From JBNKFV01 sp050290265 (GTDB lineage Bacteria; Pseudomonadota; Gammaproteobacteria; Pseudomonadales; Cellvibrionaceae): 64,000 nt of DNA. The position numbers and the translations under genes were made by a program. The stretch lies in assembly GCA_050290265.1 (NCBI GenBank), contig JBNKHI010000007.1:38035-102034 (forward strand), read 5' to 3'. Shown here in pieces: positions 8,804 to 16,605 of this stretch; position 1 is the first letter of the stretch; each line of letters starts with the position of its first letter. The notes under the pieces are model-generated. The model was given only the letters and a program-made list of their open reading frames with translations. It did no database searches and was not told the origin of the DNA.

Positions 8804-9505
8804 TTAACTTGCACGCACGGTGCGTTGTTCGATTCGTTTTTCAAACGTGCCTTTGATGACGCGCTGAACATAAATGCCGGGTGTGTGAATCTGGCTAGGT
8901 TCTAATTCGCCGGGCTCGACAATTTCTTCTACTTCAACAATGGTTATTTTGCCCGCAGTTGCGGCCATCGGATTAAAGTTTTGTGCCGTATGCCGGTATA
9001 CCACATTGCCGTAACGGTCTGCTTTCCAGCCTTTAACAATGGCAAAATCGCCCGTAACAGCTTCTTCCAAAATGTGTGGACGGCCGTTAAATTCGCGTAC
9101 TTCTTTGCCTTCACCGATGGGTGTTCCGTAGCCCGTGGCAGTAAAAAAGGCGGGGATACCAGCACCACCGGCGCGCATTTTTTCTGCCAGTGTGCCTTGA
9201 GGCGTAAGTTCTACTTCCAGCTCGCCGGCCAATAATTGCTTCTCGAAGAGTGCATTTTCACCGACATAAGAAGAAATCATTTTCTTGATTTGTTTGTCTT
9301 CCAGCAGAATGCCCAAGCCAAAACCGTCTACGCCACAGTTATTGGAGACAATTGTCAGGCCTTTTGTACCCATTTTTTTAATTTGTGCAATGCAGCCTTC
9401 GGGGATTCCGCACAGACCAAAGCCACCTGCGATAATGGTCATGTTGTCTTCCAGACCTGCCATCGCTTCTTCGTAGCTGGTCACTACTTTGTCAAAACCG
9501 GCCAT
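8804..9505 (-). CDS. scoA: 3-oxoacid (succinyl-CoA) CoA-transferase, subunit A
   Basis: 233 aa, full length. Seen: the CoA-transferase signature GGFGLCGIPE near residues 27-36, SNNCGVDGFGLG near 54-65, and a GxGIPAFFT-type segment in the middle. Partner of ScoB in a heterodimeric class I CoA-transferase. The start has a good ribosome site, AGGAGCG about 7 nt upstream. It is divergent from a LysR gene; the 138-160 bp between them carry inverted repeats suited to a LysR operator, so control by that regulator is likely. Confidence 0.92.
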   Translation of the reverse strand: MAGFDKVVTSYEEAMAGLEDNMTIIAGGFGLCGIPEGCIAQIKKMGTKGLTIVSNNCGVDGFGLGILLEDKQIKKMISSYVGENALFEKQLLAGELEVELTPQGTLAEKMRAGGAGIPAFFTATGYGTPIGEGKEVREFNGRPHILEEAVTGDFAIVKGWKADRYGNVVYRHTAQNFNPMAATAGKITIVEVEEIVEPGELEPSQIHTPGIYVQRVIKGTFEKRIEQRTVRAS

Positions 9506-9577
9506 TTGAGAACGCTCCTAAGTTTTTATTGAAGAAATTGTAGAACTTGGAACGCAGATTGCCGCACTGCGTTATAT

Positions 9578-9609
9578 TTATCAATATTAAGTTTTTTAGC
9601 AATTGATAA
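9578..9609. promoter_or_regulatory. Candidate LysR operator between scoA and the LysR gene
   Basis: TTATCAAT (9578-9585) and ATTGATAA (9602-9609) form a perfect 8-bp inverted repeat with a 16-nt spacer in an AT-rich divergent intergenic region. A second, nested pair, ATATTAA (9584-9590) and TTAATAT (9616-9622), is also present. LysR regulators usually bind such dyads beside the divergently transcribed target. Confidence 0.5.
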
Positions 9610-9664
9610 GTTTTTTTAATATATTGGTGAGACTACGACTTTCATGGGCGACGGGAGTGAGTCA

Positions 9665-10576
9665 GTGAATATCACAGTGAAACATTTAAAAGCATTTGTG
9701 GCGGTAGCTAAAACTGGCAGTTTCGCAGAGGCTAGTGGGCTGATTCACCTATCACAGCCGGCGATTAGCATCACTATCAAGAACTTGGAAGATATCGTCG
9801 GTGGTCGCCTACTGGCGCGTTCCACCAGAACCCTCTCCTTGACGCCTGAAGGGGAAGCATTTTTGCCCGTTGCTCAGCGTCTGTTGCAGGATTGGGATGA
9901 GGCACTGTCGGATGTCCACAATCTGTTTGCCATGCGTCGAGGCAAACTAGGAATTGCTGCTATGCCATCCTTTGCCTATAGTTTACTGCCCGCAGCATTG
10001 GCGCAATATCGCGCACAGTATCCACAGGTGAATATTGTAGTACACGATATTGTGGCAGAGAGTGTTGTGGAAATGGTGCTTCAAGGCAGGGTTGAAATTG
10101 GTGTAACGTTTGACCCCCGTGATACTGCCGATCTTGCGTTTACGCCCTTATTTGATGACGAGTTTATAGCGGTGTTACCCCAAGGGCACCCATTGGCCAC
10201 AGGGCGTGAAGTGAGCTGGCCTGAGTTACAGGCGTATAGCTTTATTGGTTTACAAAAGCCTTCCGGTCTAAGGGAGCTATTGGAACGGGTACTTGCGGAT
10301 AATGATATACAGCTGTCGTTTGAGGTGGAGGCGCATCAGCTTGGCACCATTGGCCGGATGGTAGAGTGTGGATTGGGAATTAGTGTGGTACCGGCACTTT
10401 GTCGGTCGCAGATGGAAACTTTTGGTTTACAATGTCGGCCGATTGTTGGGCCCGACTTGCACCGCCAAGTGGGTATTGTGACTCGTCATCGCTATCCTTT
10501 ATCCTCGGCGGCTGAAGCAATGCATAAGGTGTTAATGTTAAATATGCCACCCTATGTCAGAAGTAATCATTCATGA
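9665..10576 (+). CDS. LysR family transcriptional regulator
   Basis: 303 aa from the GTG at 9665, preferred because GGGAG lies 7 nt upstream; an ATG at 9644 would add 7 residues without a ribosome site. Seen: an N-terminal winged HTH (about residues 3-65) with the LysR pattern of AxxGSFxxAA followed by SQPAIS, then a periplasmic-binding-type effector domain (about 90-300). Divergent from scoAB and 50 bp upstream of the gabD-type gene. Likely targets are scoAB and possibly the dehydrogenase; the effector would then be a catabolic intermediate. This is inference from layout. Confidence 0.88.
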   Translation: MNITVKHLKAFVAVAKTGSFAEASGLIHLSQPAISITIKNLEDIVGGRLLARSTRTLSLTPEGEAFLPVAQRLLQDWDEALSDVHNLFAMRRGKLGIAAMPSFAYSLLPAALAQYRAQYPQVNIVVHDIVAESVVEMVLQGRVEIGVTFDPRDTADLAFTPLFDDEFIAVLPQGHPLATGREVSWPELQAYSFIGLQKPSGLRELLERVLADNDIQLSFEVEAHQLGTIGRMVECGLGISVVPALCRSQMETFGLQCRPIVGPDLHRQVGIVTRHRYPLSSAAEAMHKVLMLNMPPYVRSNHS

Positions 10577-10626
10577 CTAGCGCCGCTTTTGCGCTGCAAA
10601 CAATGTAAATTTAGGAGATAGTTGTA

Positions 10627-12090
10627 ATGCTAAAACTGAAACGACCAGAGCTATTGCGAACCGAGTCGTATATTAATGGCGAATGGGTAAGTGCGGATTC
10701 CGGAGCAACTGTTTCTGTATTAAACCCTGCGACTGGTGAGAAAGTTGCCGAGGTAGCCAGTCTTGGTGCCGGTGAAACCCGTCGTGCCATCAATGCAGCA
10801 CAATTAGCTATGGCAGATTGGCAAAAACGCCCTGCTAAAGAACGCGCTAATATTTTACGCACCTGGTATAACTTGATCATGGCTAACCAGGACGATCTCG
10901 GCATTATCTTGACTGCTGAGCAAGGTAAGCCGTTAGCCGAAGCAAAGGGCGAAGTCGCTTACGGGGCCGCCTACATCGAATGGTTTGCCGAGGAAGCAAA
11001 GCGCATATATGGTGATGTGATTCCACATCCCTCCTCAGATCGTCGCCTAGTTTGTATAAAACAGCCTATTGGTGTGGTTGCATCAATTACGCCGTGGAAC
11101 TTCCCTAATGCAATGATTACGCGCAAAGCTGGCCCAGCGTTGGCTGCAGGTTGTGCGTTTGTGGGTAAGCCTGCTACTGAGACACCATTATCCGCTTTAG
11201 CGTTGGCTGTACTGGCTGAAGAAGCGGGTATTCCCAAGGGGGTGTTTAATATTGTGGTGGGTAAGAGTTCCCGTGAAATTGGCGGTGAAATGACCAGTAA
11301 CCCAACGGTTAAAAAAGTGACATTTACAGGTTCCACACCCGTAGGCAAGGTCCTGATGGAGCAGTGTGCAGGCACCGTCAAAAAGACTTCTATGGAATTG
11401 GGCGGGAATGCTCCGTTTATCGTTTTCGATGATGCGGATCTTGACGAAGCCGTCAAAGGCGCTATGGCGTCCAAGTATCGTAATGCTGGGCAAACCTGTG
11501 TTTGCTCGAACCGCATGTTGGTTCAGGAAGGTGTGTATGAAGCCTTTGCTGAAAAACTTGCGGCAGCGGTGAAAGAACTGCGTATGGGTAATGGCGCCGA
11601 TGCAGGGGTAACTGTGGGTCCATTGGTTAACGCTAAGGCGGCTAGTGATGTCAGCGATTTAGTGAAAGATGCTTTAGATAAAGGCGCTAACGCGGTTTTA
11701 GGTGGCAAAATTTCTGATCTGGGGGAATGCTTTTTCGAGCCAACAATCCTGACTAACGTCAACCCGGACATGCGTGTGTTCAAGGAAGAAATTTTTGGAC
11801 CGGTTGCGCCGTTGTTTAAGTTTTCTACAGAAGAAGAAGCGATAGCCATGGCTAATGATTCTGAGTTTGGCTTGGCATCTTACTTCTATTCTCGCGATAT
11901 TGGCCGTATTTGGCGAGTCGGTGAAGCGCTGGAATACGGTATTGTTGGCATTAACGAAGGCATCATTTCTAATGAAATGGCACCGTTCGGCGGTATTAAG
12001 GAGTCAGGTTCTGGCCGTGAAGGCTCTAAATACGGAATGGATGATTACGTAGAAATAAAATACATGTGCATCGGTGGTATTGATAAATAA
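10627..12090 (+). CDS. gabD: NAD(P)-dependent succinate/glutarate-semialdehyde dehydrogenase (GabD type)
   Basis: 487 aa, typical length. Seen: PWNFP at 156-160 (N158 of the oxyanion site), K181 in the cofactor site, MELGG with general base E257, and catalytic C291 in NAGQTCVC, the GabD-type context. It oxidises succinate semialdehyde to succinate; Pseudomonas homologues also oxidise glutarate semialdehyde (DavD), which matters because csiD-lhgO lies at the far end of the window. No gabT/davT aminotransferase is adjacent. Ribosome site AGGAGA about 7 nt upstream. It follows the LysR gene in the same direction and is followed 11 nt later by a shikimate-kinase-like gene. Confidence 0.85.
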   Translation: MLKLKRPELLRTESYINGEWVSADSGATVSVLNPATGEKVAEVASLGAGETRRAINAAQLAMADWQKRPAKERANILRTWYNLIMANQDDLGIILTAEQGKPLAEAKGEVAYGAAYIEWFAEEAKRIYGDVIPHPSSDRRLVCIKQPIGVVASITPWNFPNAMITRKAGPALAAGCAFVGKPATETPLSALALAVLAEEAGIPKGVFNIVVGKSSREIGGEMTSNPTVKKVTFTGSTPVGKVLMEQCAGTVKKTSMELGGNAPFIVFDDADLDEAVKGAMASKYRNAGQTCVCSNRMLVQEGVYEAFAEKLAAAVKELRMGNGADAGVTVGPLVNAKAASDVSDLVKDALDKGANAVLGGKISDLGECFFEPTILTNVNPDMRVFKEEIFGPVAPLFKFSTEEEAIAMANDSEFGLASYFYSRDIGRIWRVGEALEYGIVGINEGIISNEMAPFGGIKESGSGREGSKYGMDDYVEIKYMCIGGIDK

Positions 12091-12101
12091 ACCCTTTGTC
12101 C

Positions 12102-12629
12102 ATGAATAGCTCAGTAACAACGTGCGTTAGTTTGGTTGGTATGCCCGGAGTGGGTAAAAGCACTCTGGGCGTAGTACTGGCTAAGGCAATGGCAAAACAG
12201 TTTGTTGATACTGACCTGCTCATTCAGCAAGACATAGGTTGTTCTTTGCAGTCAGTTTTGGATGAGCAGGGCTATTTGGCGTTGCGCGCCATAGAGGAAA
12301 AAGTTGTCTTGAATGCGGATTTTTCCAATATGGTAATCGCAACCGGTGGTAGTGTTGTATACAGCCCGGATGTTATGGGCAAATTGAAAGCGTTGGGGCC
12401 TGTGATTTACCTGAAGGCCACGTTGGCTGATCTAGAGGATCGATTACATAATTTTAGTGATCGAGGCATTGCTTCTGCACCAGGGGCGACATTGGCGAGC
12501 ATTTATGCTGAGCGTTGTCCATTGTACGAGCGTTATGCTGATATCGTATGTGATACCAGTGAATTAGTAAGCCAGTCACGAAGTCCTTTGGAAGCCGCTG
12601 TTCAGAAAATTCAAGAAGCCCTGTCTTAA
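12102..12629 (+). CDS. Shikimate kinase-like protein
   Basis: 175 aa from the ATG at 12102 (a TTG at 12096 is also in frame). Seen: Walker A GMPGVGKST at 13-21, DTD at 36-38, R62, and TGGS at 81-84. Shikimate kinases have GxxGxGKS/T, DxD, a conserved Arg and a GGG motif that holds shikimate. Here the glycine triplet is TGGS, and the lid region is unusual (SDRGI). The protein may be a divergent shikimate kinase or a related small-molecule kinase. It is not in the usual aroK-aroB context but directly behind gabD, which suggests a catabolic partner or a secondary copy. Confidence 0.7.
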   Translation: MNSSVTTCVSLVGMPGVGKSTLGVVLAKAMAKQFVDTDLLIQQDIGCSLQSVLDEQGYLALRAIEEKVVLNADFSNMVIATGGSVVYSPDVMGKLKALGPVIYLKATLADLEDRLHNFSDRGIASAPGATLASIYAERCPLYERYADIVCDTSELVSQSRSPLEAAVQKIQEALS

Positions 12630-12689
12630 GGCGCTTATACATCTCGTCTTTATTAATTTACTCTAACTGTCTTTGGCTTTATCCCTGCA

Positions 12690-13160
12690 TTAAATGGGTA
12701 GCGATGTGGTGAATTTCACCTGTCGTAGAGCAAAGGTGGAATGTATAGCATCGACATTGGGCAGGTGCATCAGTTTTTTGCGTAAAAAATGATCATATTG
12801 CTCGACGCTTTCTGCCACAATTTTTAGTTGATAGTCCATATCTCCGCAAGTAGAGCAGCACTCTACTATCTCATTTAACGTGCCCATTGCAGTTTCAAAA
12901 GCAGCATAGGTTTCTTCGGTAGGGTTTCTGATTTTGATGTGGGCATAGACAGTAACGCCAAGGTGTAATTTCTTCGCGTTCAATAAGGTTACTCGTTTTT
13001 CAATAATACCCTCGGCCTCTAAACGCTTTATTCGCCGCCAACAGGGGGTGTGAGAAAGTCCAACTATGTCGCCAAGCTCAGCCATAGAGTAATCAGCATT
13101 TGCTTGTAACGCGCGAAGAATTTTTCGGTCAAAGTCATCGAGGTCTGTCGAGTTTGCCAC
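12690..13160 (-). CDS. Lrp/AsnC family transcriptional regulator
   Basis: 156 aa, the usual Lrp length. Seen: an N-terminal HTH (about 5-60; LDDFDRKILRALQANADYS, then LSHTPCWRRIKRLE) and a C-terminal RAM/AsnC ligand domain (about 70-150). GTG start with AAGGA 8 nt upstream. It is divergent from the aromatic aminotransferase gene, so amino-acid-responsive control of that gene is the natural expectation. The effector cannot be named from sequence. It is convergent with the shikimate-kinase-like gene, with 60 bp between and no clear terminator. Confidence 0.88.
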   Translation of the reverse strand: MANSTDLDDFDRKILRALQANADYSMAELGDIVGLSHTPCWRRIKRLEAEGIIEKRVTLLNAKKLHLGVTVYAHIKIRNPTEETYAAFETAMGTLNEIVECCSTCGDMDYQLKIVAESVEQYDHFLRKKLMHLPNVDAIHSTFALRQVKFTTSLPI

Positions 13161-13461
13161 AAGCTTAATTCCTTATCGACTCACAGGTGGATAGTAAGCA
13201 CTGAATACACATTAAACATCGCTGTGTGAGATGGCGATGGTTATCGTTTCTGCCTGCCCCGTTGCACTGCTTTATAACAATAATAGTTGCTCTCACCGGT
13301 CTTACCACTGAAATAGCCAATAATTTTTTAACAGTTTGTGCCTTTGGGTGTTTTAGATGCTGCGGTGTTGCAACACTAGCTAAACCGAAGTGGCGTTTGA
13401 TGGTTGTGTATCAACTCGCTAACGGTGAAAATACATTTTTTATTTTAGCTGGAGCCACCCT
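13161..13461. other. Divergent intergenic region, AsnC regulator / aminotransferase
   Basis: About 300 bp without a convincing gene. It should hold both promoters. A GGAG ribosome site lies 8 nt before the aminotransferase ATG. No strong dyad symmetry was seen. A plus-strand frame opening at 13226 has no family resemblance and runs into the aminotransferase gene, so I treat it as noise. Confidence 0.5.
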
Positions 13462-14670
13462 ATGTTTGAGAACCTTACTGCTTTACCAGCCGACCCAATT
13501 CTTGGTTTAAGTGCTGCCTTTCAAAAAGATTCACATCCACACAAAGTGGATTTGGGTGTTGGGGTTTATAAAAATGAACAGGGGCAGACGCCAGTGCTGG
13601 AAGCGGTGAAGCGTGCACAACAGGCTCATATTGAACAAGAATTAACCAAAGCTTATTTGGCACCGACGGGCCTGGCATCGTTCAATCTTGCTTTGCAAAA
13701 TCTTATCCTCGGTGAAAACGCTGCGGTTATCCGCGATGGGCGTGTGTCTGCTTTACAGGCACCTGGCGGATGTGGTGCTTTACGAGTTGGGGCCGAGCTG
13801 ATAAATCGTGTCAATAAAAAGAGCCAGCATCAAGCAACAATTTGGGTGACTGACCCTACGTGGGCCAACCACATTCCACTATTGGGTGAAGCCGGGGTGA
13901 CCATAAAAACCTACCCCTTTTATGATGCAGCCACGAAGACGCTTAAGCGTGAAGAGATGTTCGCAGCCTTGGCTTCAGTGCCAAAGGGTGACCTGGTGCT
14001 GTTGCATGGTTGCTGTCATAACCCCTGTGGTGTGGAGCTGACACTGGATGATTGGTCTCAGGTAGCCGAATTGGCTGAAAAACAAGGTTTTGTGCCATTT
14101 GTAGATATGGCCTATCAGGGCTTTGGTTCAAATTTGGATGATGATGCACAGGGATTACGCCTGTTAGCAGAGCGTTTGCCTGAGTTAGTCATTGCTTATT
14201 CTTGCTCGAAGAATTTTGGCTTATACCGTGAGCGAACTGGGATATTGCTGGTCGTGTCTGAAAATGCCACCGTCGCTAAAGCTTGTGAAACACAACTAGC
14301 TAATATTGCCCGCGGTATCTATTCCATGCCACCGGCTCATGGAGCCGCATTGGTAGATCGTATTTTAGCTAACCCTGAATTGAAAAATTTATGGGAATCT
14401 GAAGTGCTTGGCATGTGTGAAAGAATCAATGGGTTACGCGGTGAGCTTGCCACAAAACTGAAAGCAGCCTCTGGTGGGCAAGACTTTTCGTTTATCCAGC
14501 AGCAGCGAGGAATGTTTTCATTCCTGGGTTTGACAGAGGCTCAAGTCAATCTGCTTCGAACAGAACACAGCGTTTATATGGTTGGCTCTAGTCGCGTCAG
14601 TATTGCGGGACTAAATCAAACCAATATTGACTATGTGGCTTCCGCTGTGGCTTCTGTACTTGACCGATAG
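13462..14670 (+). CDS. Aromatic/aspartate aminotransferase, class I
   Basis: 402 aa, typical of the AspC/TyrB/PhhC group. Seen: N187 in HNPCG, D215 and Y218 in DMAYQG, the PLP lysine K250 in SCSKNFGLYRERTG and R258. These are the standard PLP and phosphate ligands of subgroup I-alpha. It transfers the amino group between aromatic amino acids or aspartate and 2-oxoglutarate; choosing between tyrosine/phenylalanine and aspartate needs comparison with characterised enzymes. The divergent AsnC-type regulator favours an amino-acid-responsive catabolic role such as PhhC. Followed by a weak terminator. Confidence 0.88.
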   Translation: MFENLTALPADPILGLSAAFQKDSHPHKVDLGVGVYKNEQGQTPVLEAVKRAQQAHIEQELTKAYLAPTGLASFNLALQNLILGENAAVIRDGRVSALQAPGGCGALRVGAELINRVNKKSQHQATIWVTDPTWANHIPLLGEAGVTIKTYPFYDAATKTLKREEMFAALASVPKGDLVLLHGCCHNPCGVELTLDDWSQVAELAEKQGFVPFVDMAYQGFGSNLDDDAQGLRLLAERLPELVIAYSCSKNFGLYRERTGILLVVSENATVAKACETQLANIARGIYSMPPAHGAALVDRILANPELKNLWESEVLGMCERINGLRGELATKLKAASGGQDFSFIQQQRGMFSFLGLTEAQVNLLRTEHSVYMVGSSRVSIAGLNQTNIDYVASAVASVLDR

Positions 14671-14724
14671 AACGCCCTTTTATTCTGCCTAGATAGATTG
14701 AATAGGCTCCATCTGTAACAAAAG

Positions 14725-14756
14725 TGGGCTGCTTGGTCGCGGCCCATTAGTTTCTT
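14725..14756 (+). terminator. Possible weak terminator after the aminotransferase
   Basis: TGGGCTGC (14725-14732), 6-nt loop, GCGGCCCA (14739-14746), one G-T pair in an 8-bp stem, followed by TTAGTTTCTTC. The T-rich run is interrupted, so termination may be inefficient. Confidence 0.4.
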
Positions 14757-14828
14757 CAATTTCTAGCTACTATACTTATTTTCAATGTTTGGGGTTGGTT
14801 TCATCGGCATTAGCTAACAGGGCTGCTA

Positions 14829-16070
14829 ATGAGTAATGATCGGATAGTTTCGGATACGGCTAGAAAAAAAATTCATGTGTCCGAATTAAGAATAGGGATG
14901 TATGTCTCTCAATTAGATAGGGACTGGCTCGATACGCCTTTTGTAATGCAAGGTTTTTTAGTCGAGACCATGGATGACATTGCCGTTGTTGAGAAATACT
15001 GTGAACACGTTTGGATTGATACCGTTGAGGAATACCGTGCTGGCGGTCATTCCTTACAGCAACACAGCCCCAGACCTAAGCGTGTCCGCTATATTAATAA
15101 AGTCAGCACTACAGATGAACAACGCAAAGCTATTGGTGTGTATCGAGAGGCGCGGCGGATCACCAAGCACCTGTTAGACGAAGTGCGTTTAGGTGCGGTA
15201 GTCAATACTGCCAGTGCCAAAGAGACGGTTAACGAATGCGTTAAAAGTATCTTGCGTAATGCTGATGCGCTGTTGTGGATGGCAAAGATTCGTCAAGAAG
15301 ATGAATATACGGCAGAGCATTGTTTAAATGTCTGTATATTGGCCATTGCCTTTGGTCGGCAGTTAGGATTGTCAGAGCTTGAATTACATAACCTCGGTTT
15401 GTGTGGCTTGTTACATGATGTTGGCAAGATGCGAGTCCCGCACGAAATACTGAATAAGCCCGAAAAATTAACCGACAAAGAATTTAAACTCATTAAAGCC
15501 CACACTGTTCATGGCCGTAATTTATTACTTGCGGCTCCTGGTGGTTATGATGGTATTGTCGATGTGGCTTATAGTCACCATGAAAAAATCGACGGTACAG
15601 GGTACCCGCGCAAACTTAAGGGTGCGGGTATTTCCCAGTTTTCAAAAATTATTGCACTGGTGGATGCTTTTGATGCGATGACCGCTAATCGTTGTTATGC
15701 GCGCGCCATGACCCCGACTGCGGCACTTCGTAATATCTATCACGACCGTGGAACGCATTTTGATGAGCGTTTGGCGTTAGTCTTTATTAAAACCATTGGT
15801 TTGTACCCGCCGGGTAGTGTTGTCGAGCTGAAAAGCGGGGAAGTCGGATTAGTTTTCTCGACCAATACCAAGTATCGCCATTTACCCAAGGTGTTAATGG
15901 TTTTGGATAATCAGAAACAACCACGCAAACCCCAAGTTCTTGACTTAGCGTTGGTTGAAAAAAAAGAATTATCGGCCGATCATTTAATCGCACACGTTCA
16001 TTGTGATGGTGAGTTTGGCATTTTTATAAAAGATTTTCGTGAGCAGGGATTGCAGCTATCACATGGTTAA
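14829..16070 (+). CDS. HD-GYP phosphodiesterase with N-terminal DUF3391
   Basis: 413 aa. Seen: DUF3391 at about 13-140 (starting KIHVSELRIGMYVSQLDRDW) and a full HD-GYP domain: H164, HDVGK at 196-200, H225, HH at 250-251, DGTGYP at 255-260 and D279 in ALVDAFDAMT. All metal and c-di-GMP residues of active HD-GYP enzymes are in place, unlike the divergent C-terminal part of the first HD-GYP protein in the window. It should degrade c-di-GMP to pGpG/GMP. No receiver domain, so its input is either DUF3391 or transcriptional. Monocistronic, convergent with greB. Confidence 0.9.
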   Translation: MSNDRIVSDTARKKIHVSELRIGMYVSQLDRDWLDTPFVMQGFLVETMDDIAVVEKYCEHVWIDTVEEYRAGGHSLQQHSPRPKRVRYINKVSTTDEQRKAIGVYREARRITKHLLDEVRLGAVVNTASAKETVNECVKSILRNADALLWMAKIRQEDEYTAEHCLNVCILAIAFGRQLGLSELELHNLGLCGLLHDVGKMRVPHEILNKPEKLTDKEFKLIKAHTVHGRNLLLAAPGGYDGIVDVAYSHHEKIDGTGYPRKLKGAGISQFSKIIALVDAFDAMTANRCYARAMTPTAALRNIYHDRGTHFDERLALVFIKTIGLYPPGSVVELKSGEVGLVFSTNTKYRHLPKVLMVLDNQKQPRKPQVLDLALVEKKELSADHLIAHVHCDGEFGIFIKDFREQGLQLSHG

Positions 16071-16103
16071 CAGAGGCTTATTGTAGCTTTTCATATCAGG
16101 CCA

Positions 16104-16604
16104 TTAGTTGTCGTAACTTATCTCTGTGATCCAGGCCGTCTGTTTTTCTCCCGCTTTAACAACAAAAACTTCGTCGTCTAATTGTTTGCCCAGTAGGGCT
16201 TTGGCTAATGGTGAGTCCATGCTAAGTTTTCCTGCTTTAATGTCAAATTCATCTGGACCGACAATACGATAGCGTGATGTTTCGCCGTTTTCATCTTCCA
16301 GAGTTACCCAAGCGCCGAAGTACACTTTTTCGATATTGTCTGGCTGGCGGTCAACAACAGTCAGCTCATCAAGGCGTTTACTGAGATAACGAACACGACG
16401 ATCAATTTCAGCCAGCCTTCGTTTTCCATAGATGTAGTCACCATTTTCAGAACGGTCACCATTTTTAGCTGCTTCATGGACAACTTGTGTGACTTGGGGG
16501 CGTTCGACTTTCCAGAGCTGCGTCAGTTCATTCTGTAACGTCTTTGCCCCTTCGGGTGTAATATAAGTTGAACCGCGTTTTTGTGGTGGTCGCCAGCGTC
16601 CCAT
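16104..16604 (-). CDS. greB: Transcription elongation factor GreB
   Basis: 166 aa from the ATG at 16604. Seen: N-terminal coiled coil (about 15-85) containing NGDRSENGDYIYGKRRLAEID, the Gre-family acidic tip, then the FKBP-like C-terminal domain. GreB-specific features are the basic N-terminus (GRWRPPQKRGSTYITPEG) and IYGKRRL. It enters the RNA polymerase secondary channel and stimulates cleavage of backtracked RNA. AAGGAACAATAAG before the ATG is the ribosome site and lies in the last codons of the S9 peptidase gene, one base upstream, so the two are coupled. A longer frame to 16784 is an artefact lying inside the peptidase gene. Confidence 0.95.
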   Translation of the reverse strand: MGRWRPPQKRGSTYITPEGAKTLQNELTQLWKVERPQVTQVVHEAAKNGDRSENGDYIYGKRRLAEIDRRVRYLSKRLDELTVVDRQPDNIEKVYFGAWVTLEDENGETSRYRIVGPDEFDIKAGKLSMDSPLAKALLGKQLDDEVFVVKAGEKQTAWITEISYDN

Positions 16605-16605
16605 C

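Noticed and set aside
13226..13510. Plus-strand frame of 94 aa before the aminotransferase
   Set aside because: Overlaps the real aminotransferase start in another frame, is Cys- and Leu-rich without domain pattern, and has no ribosome site.
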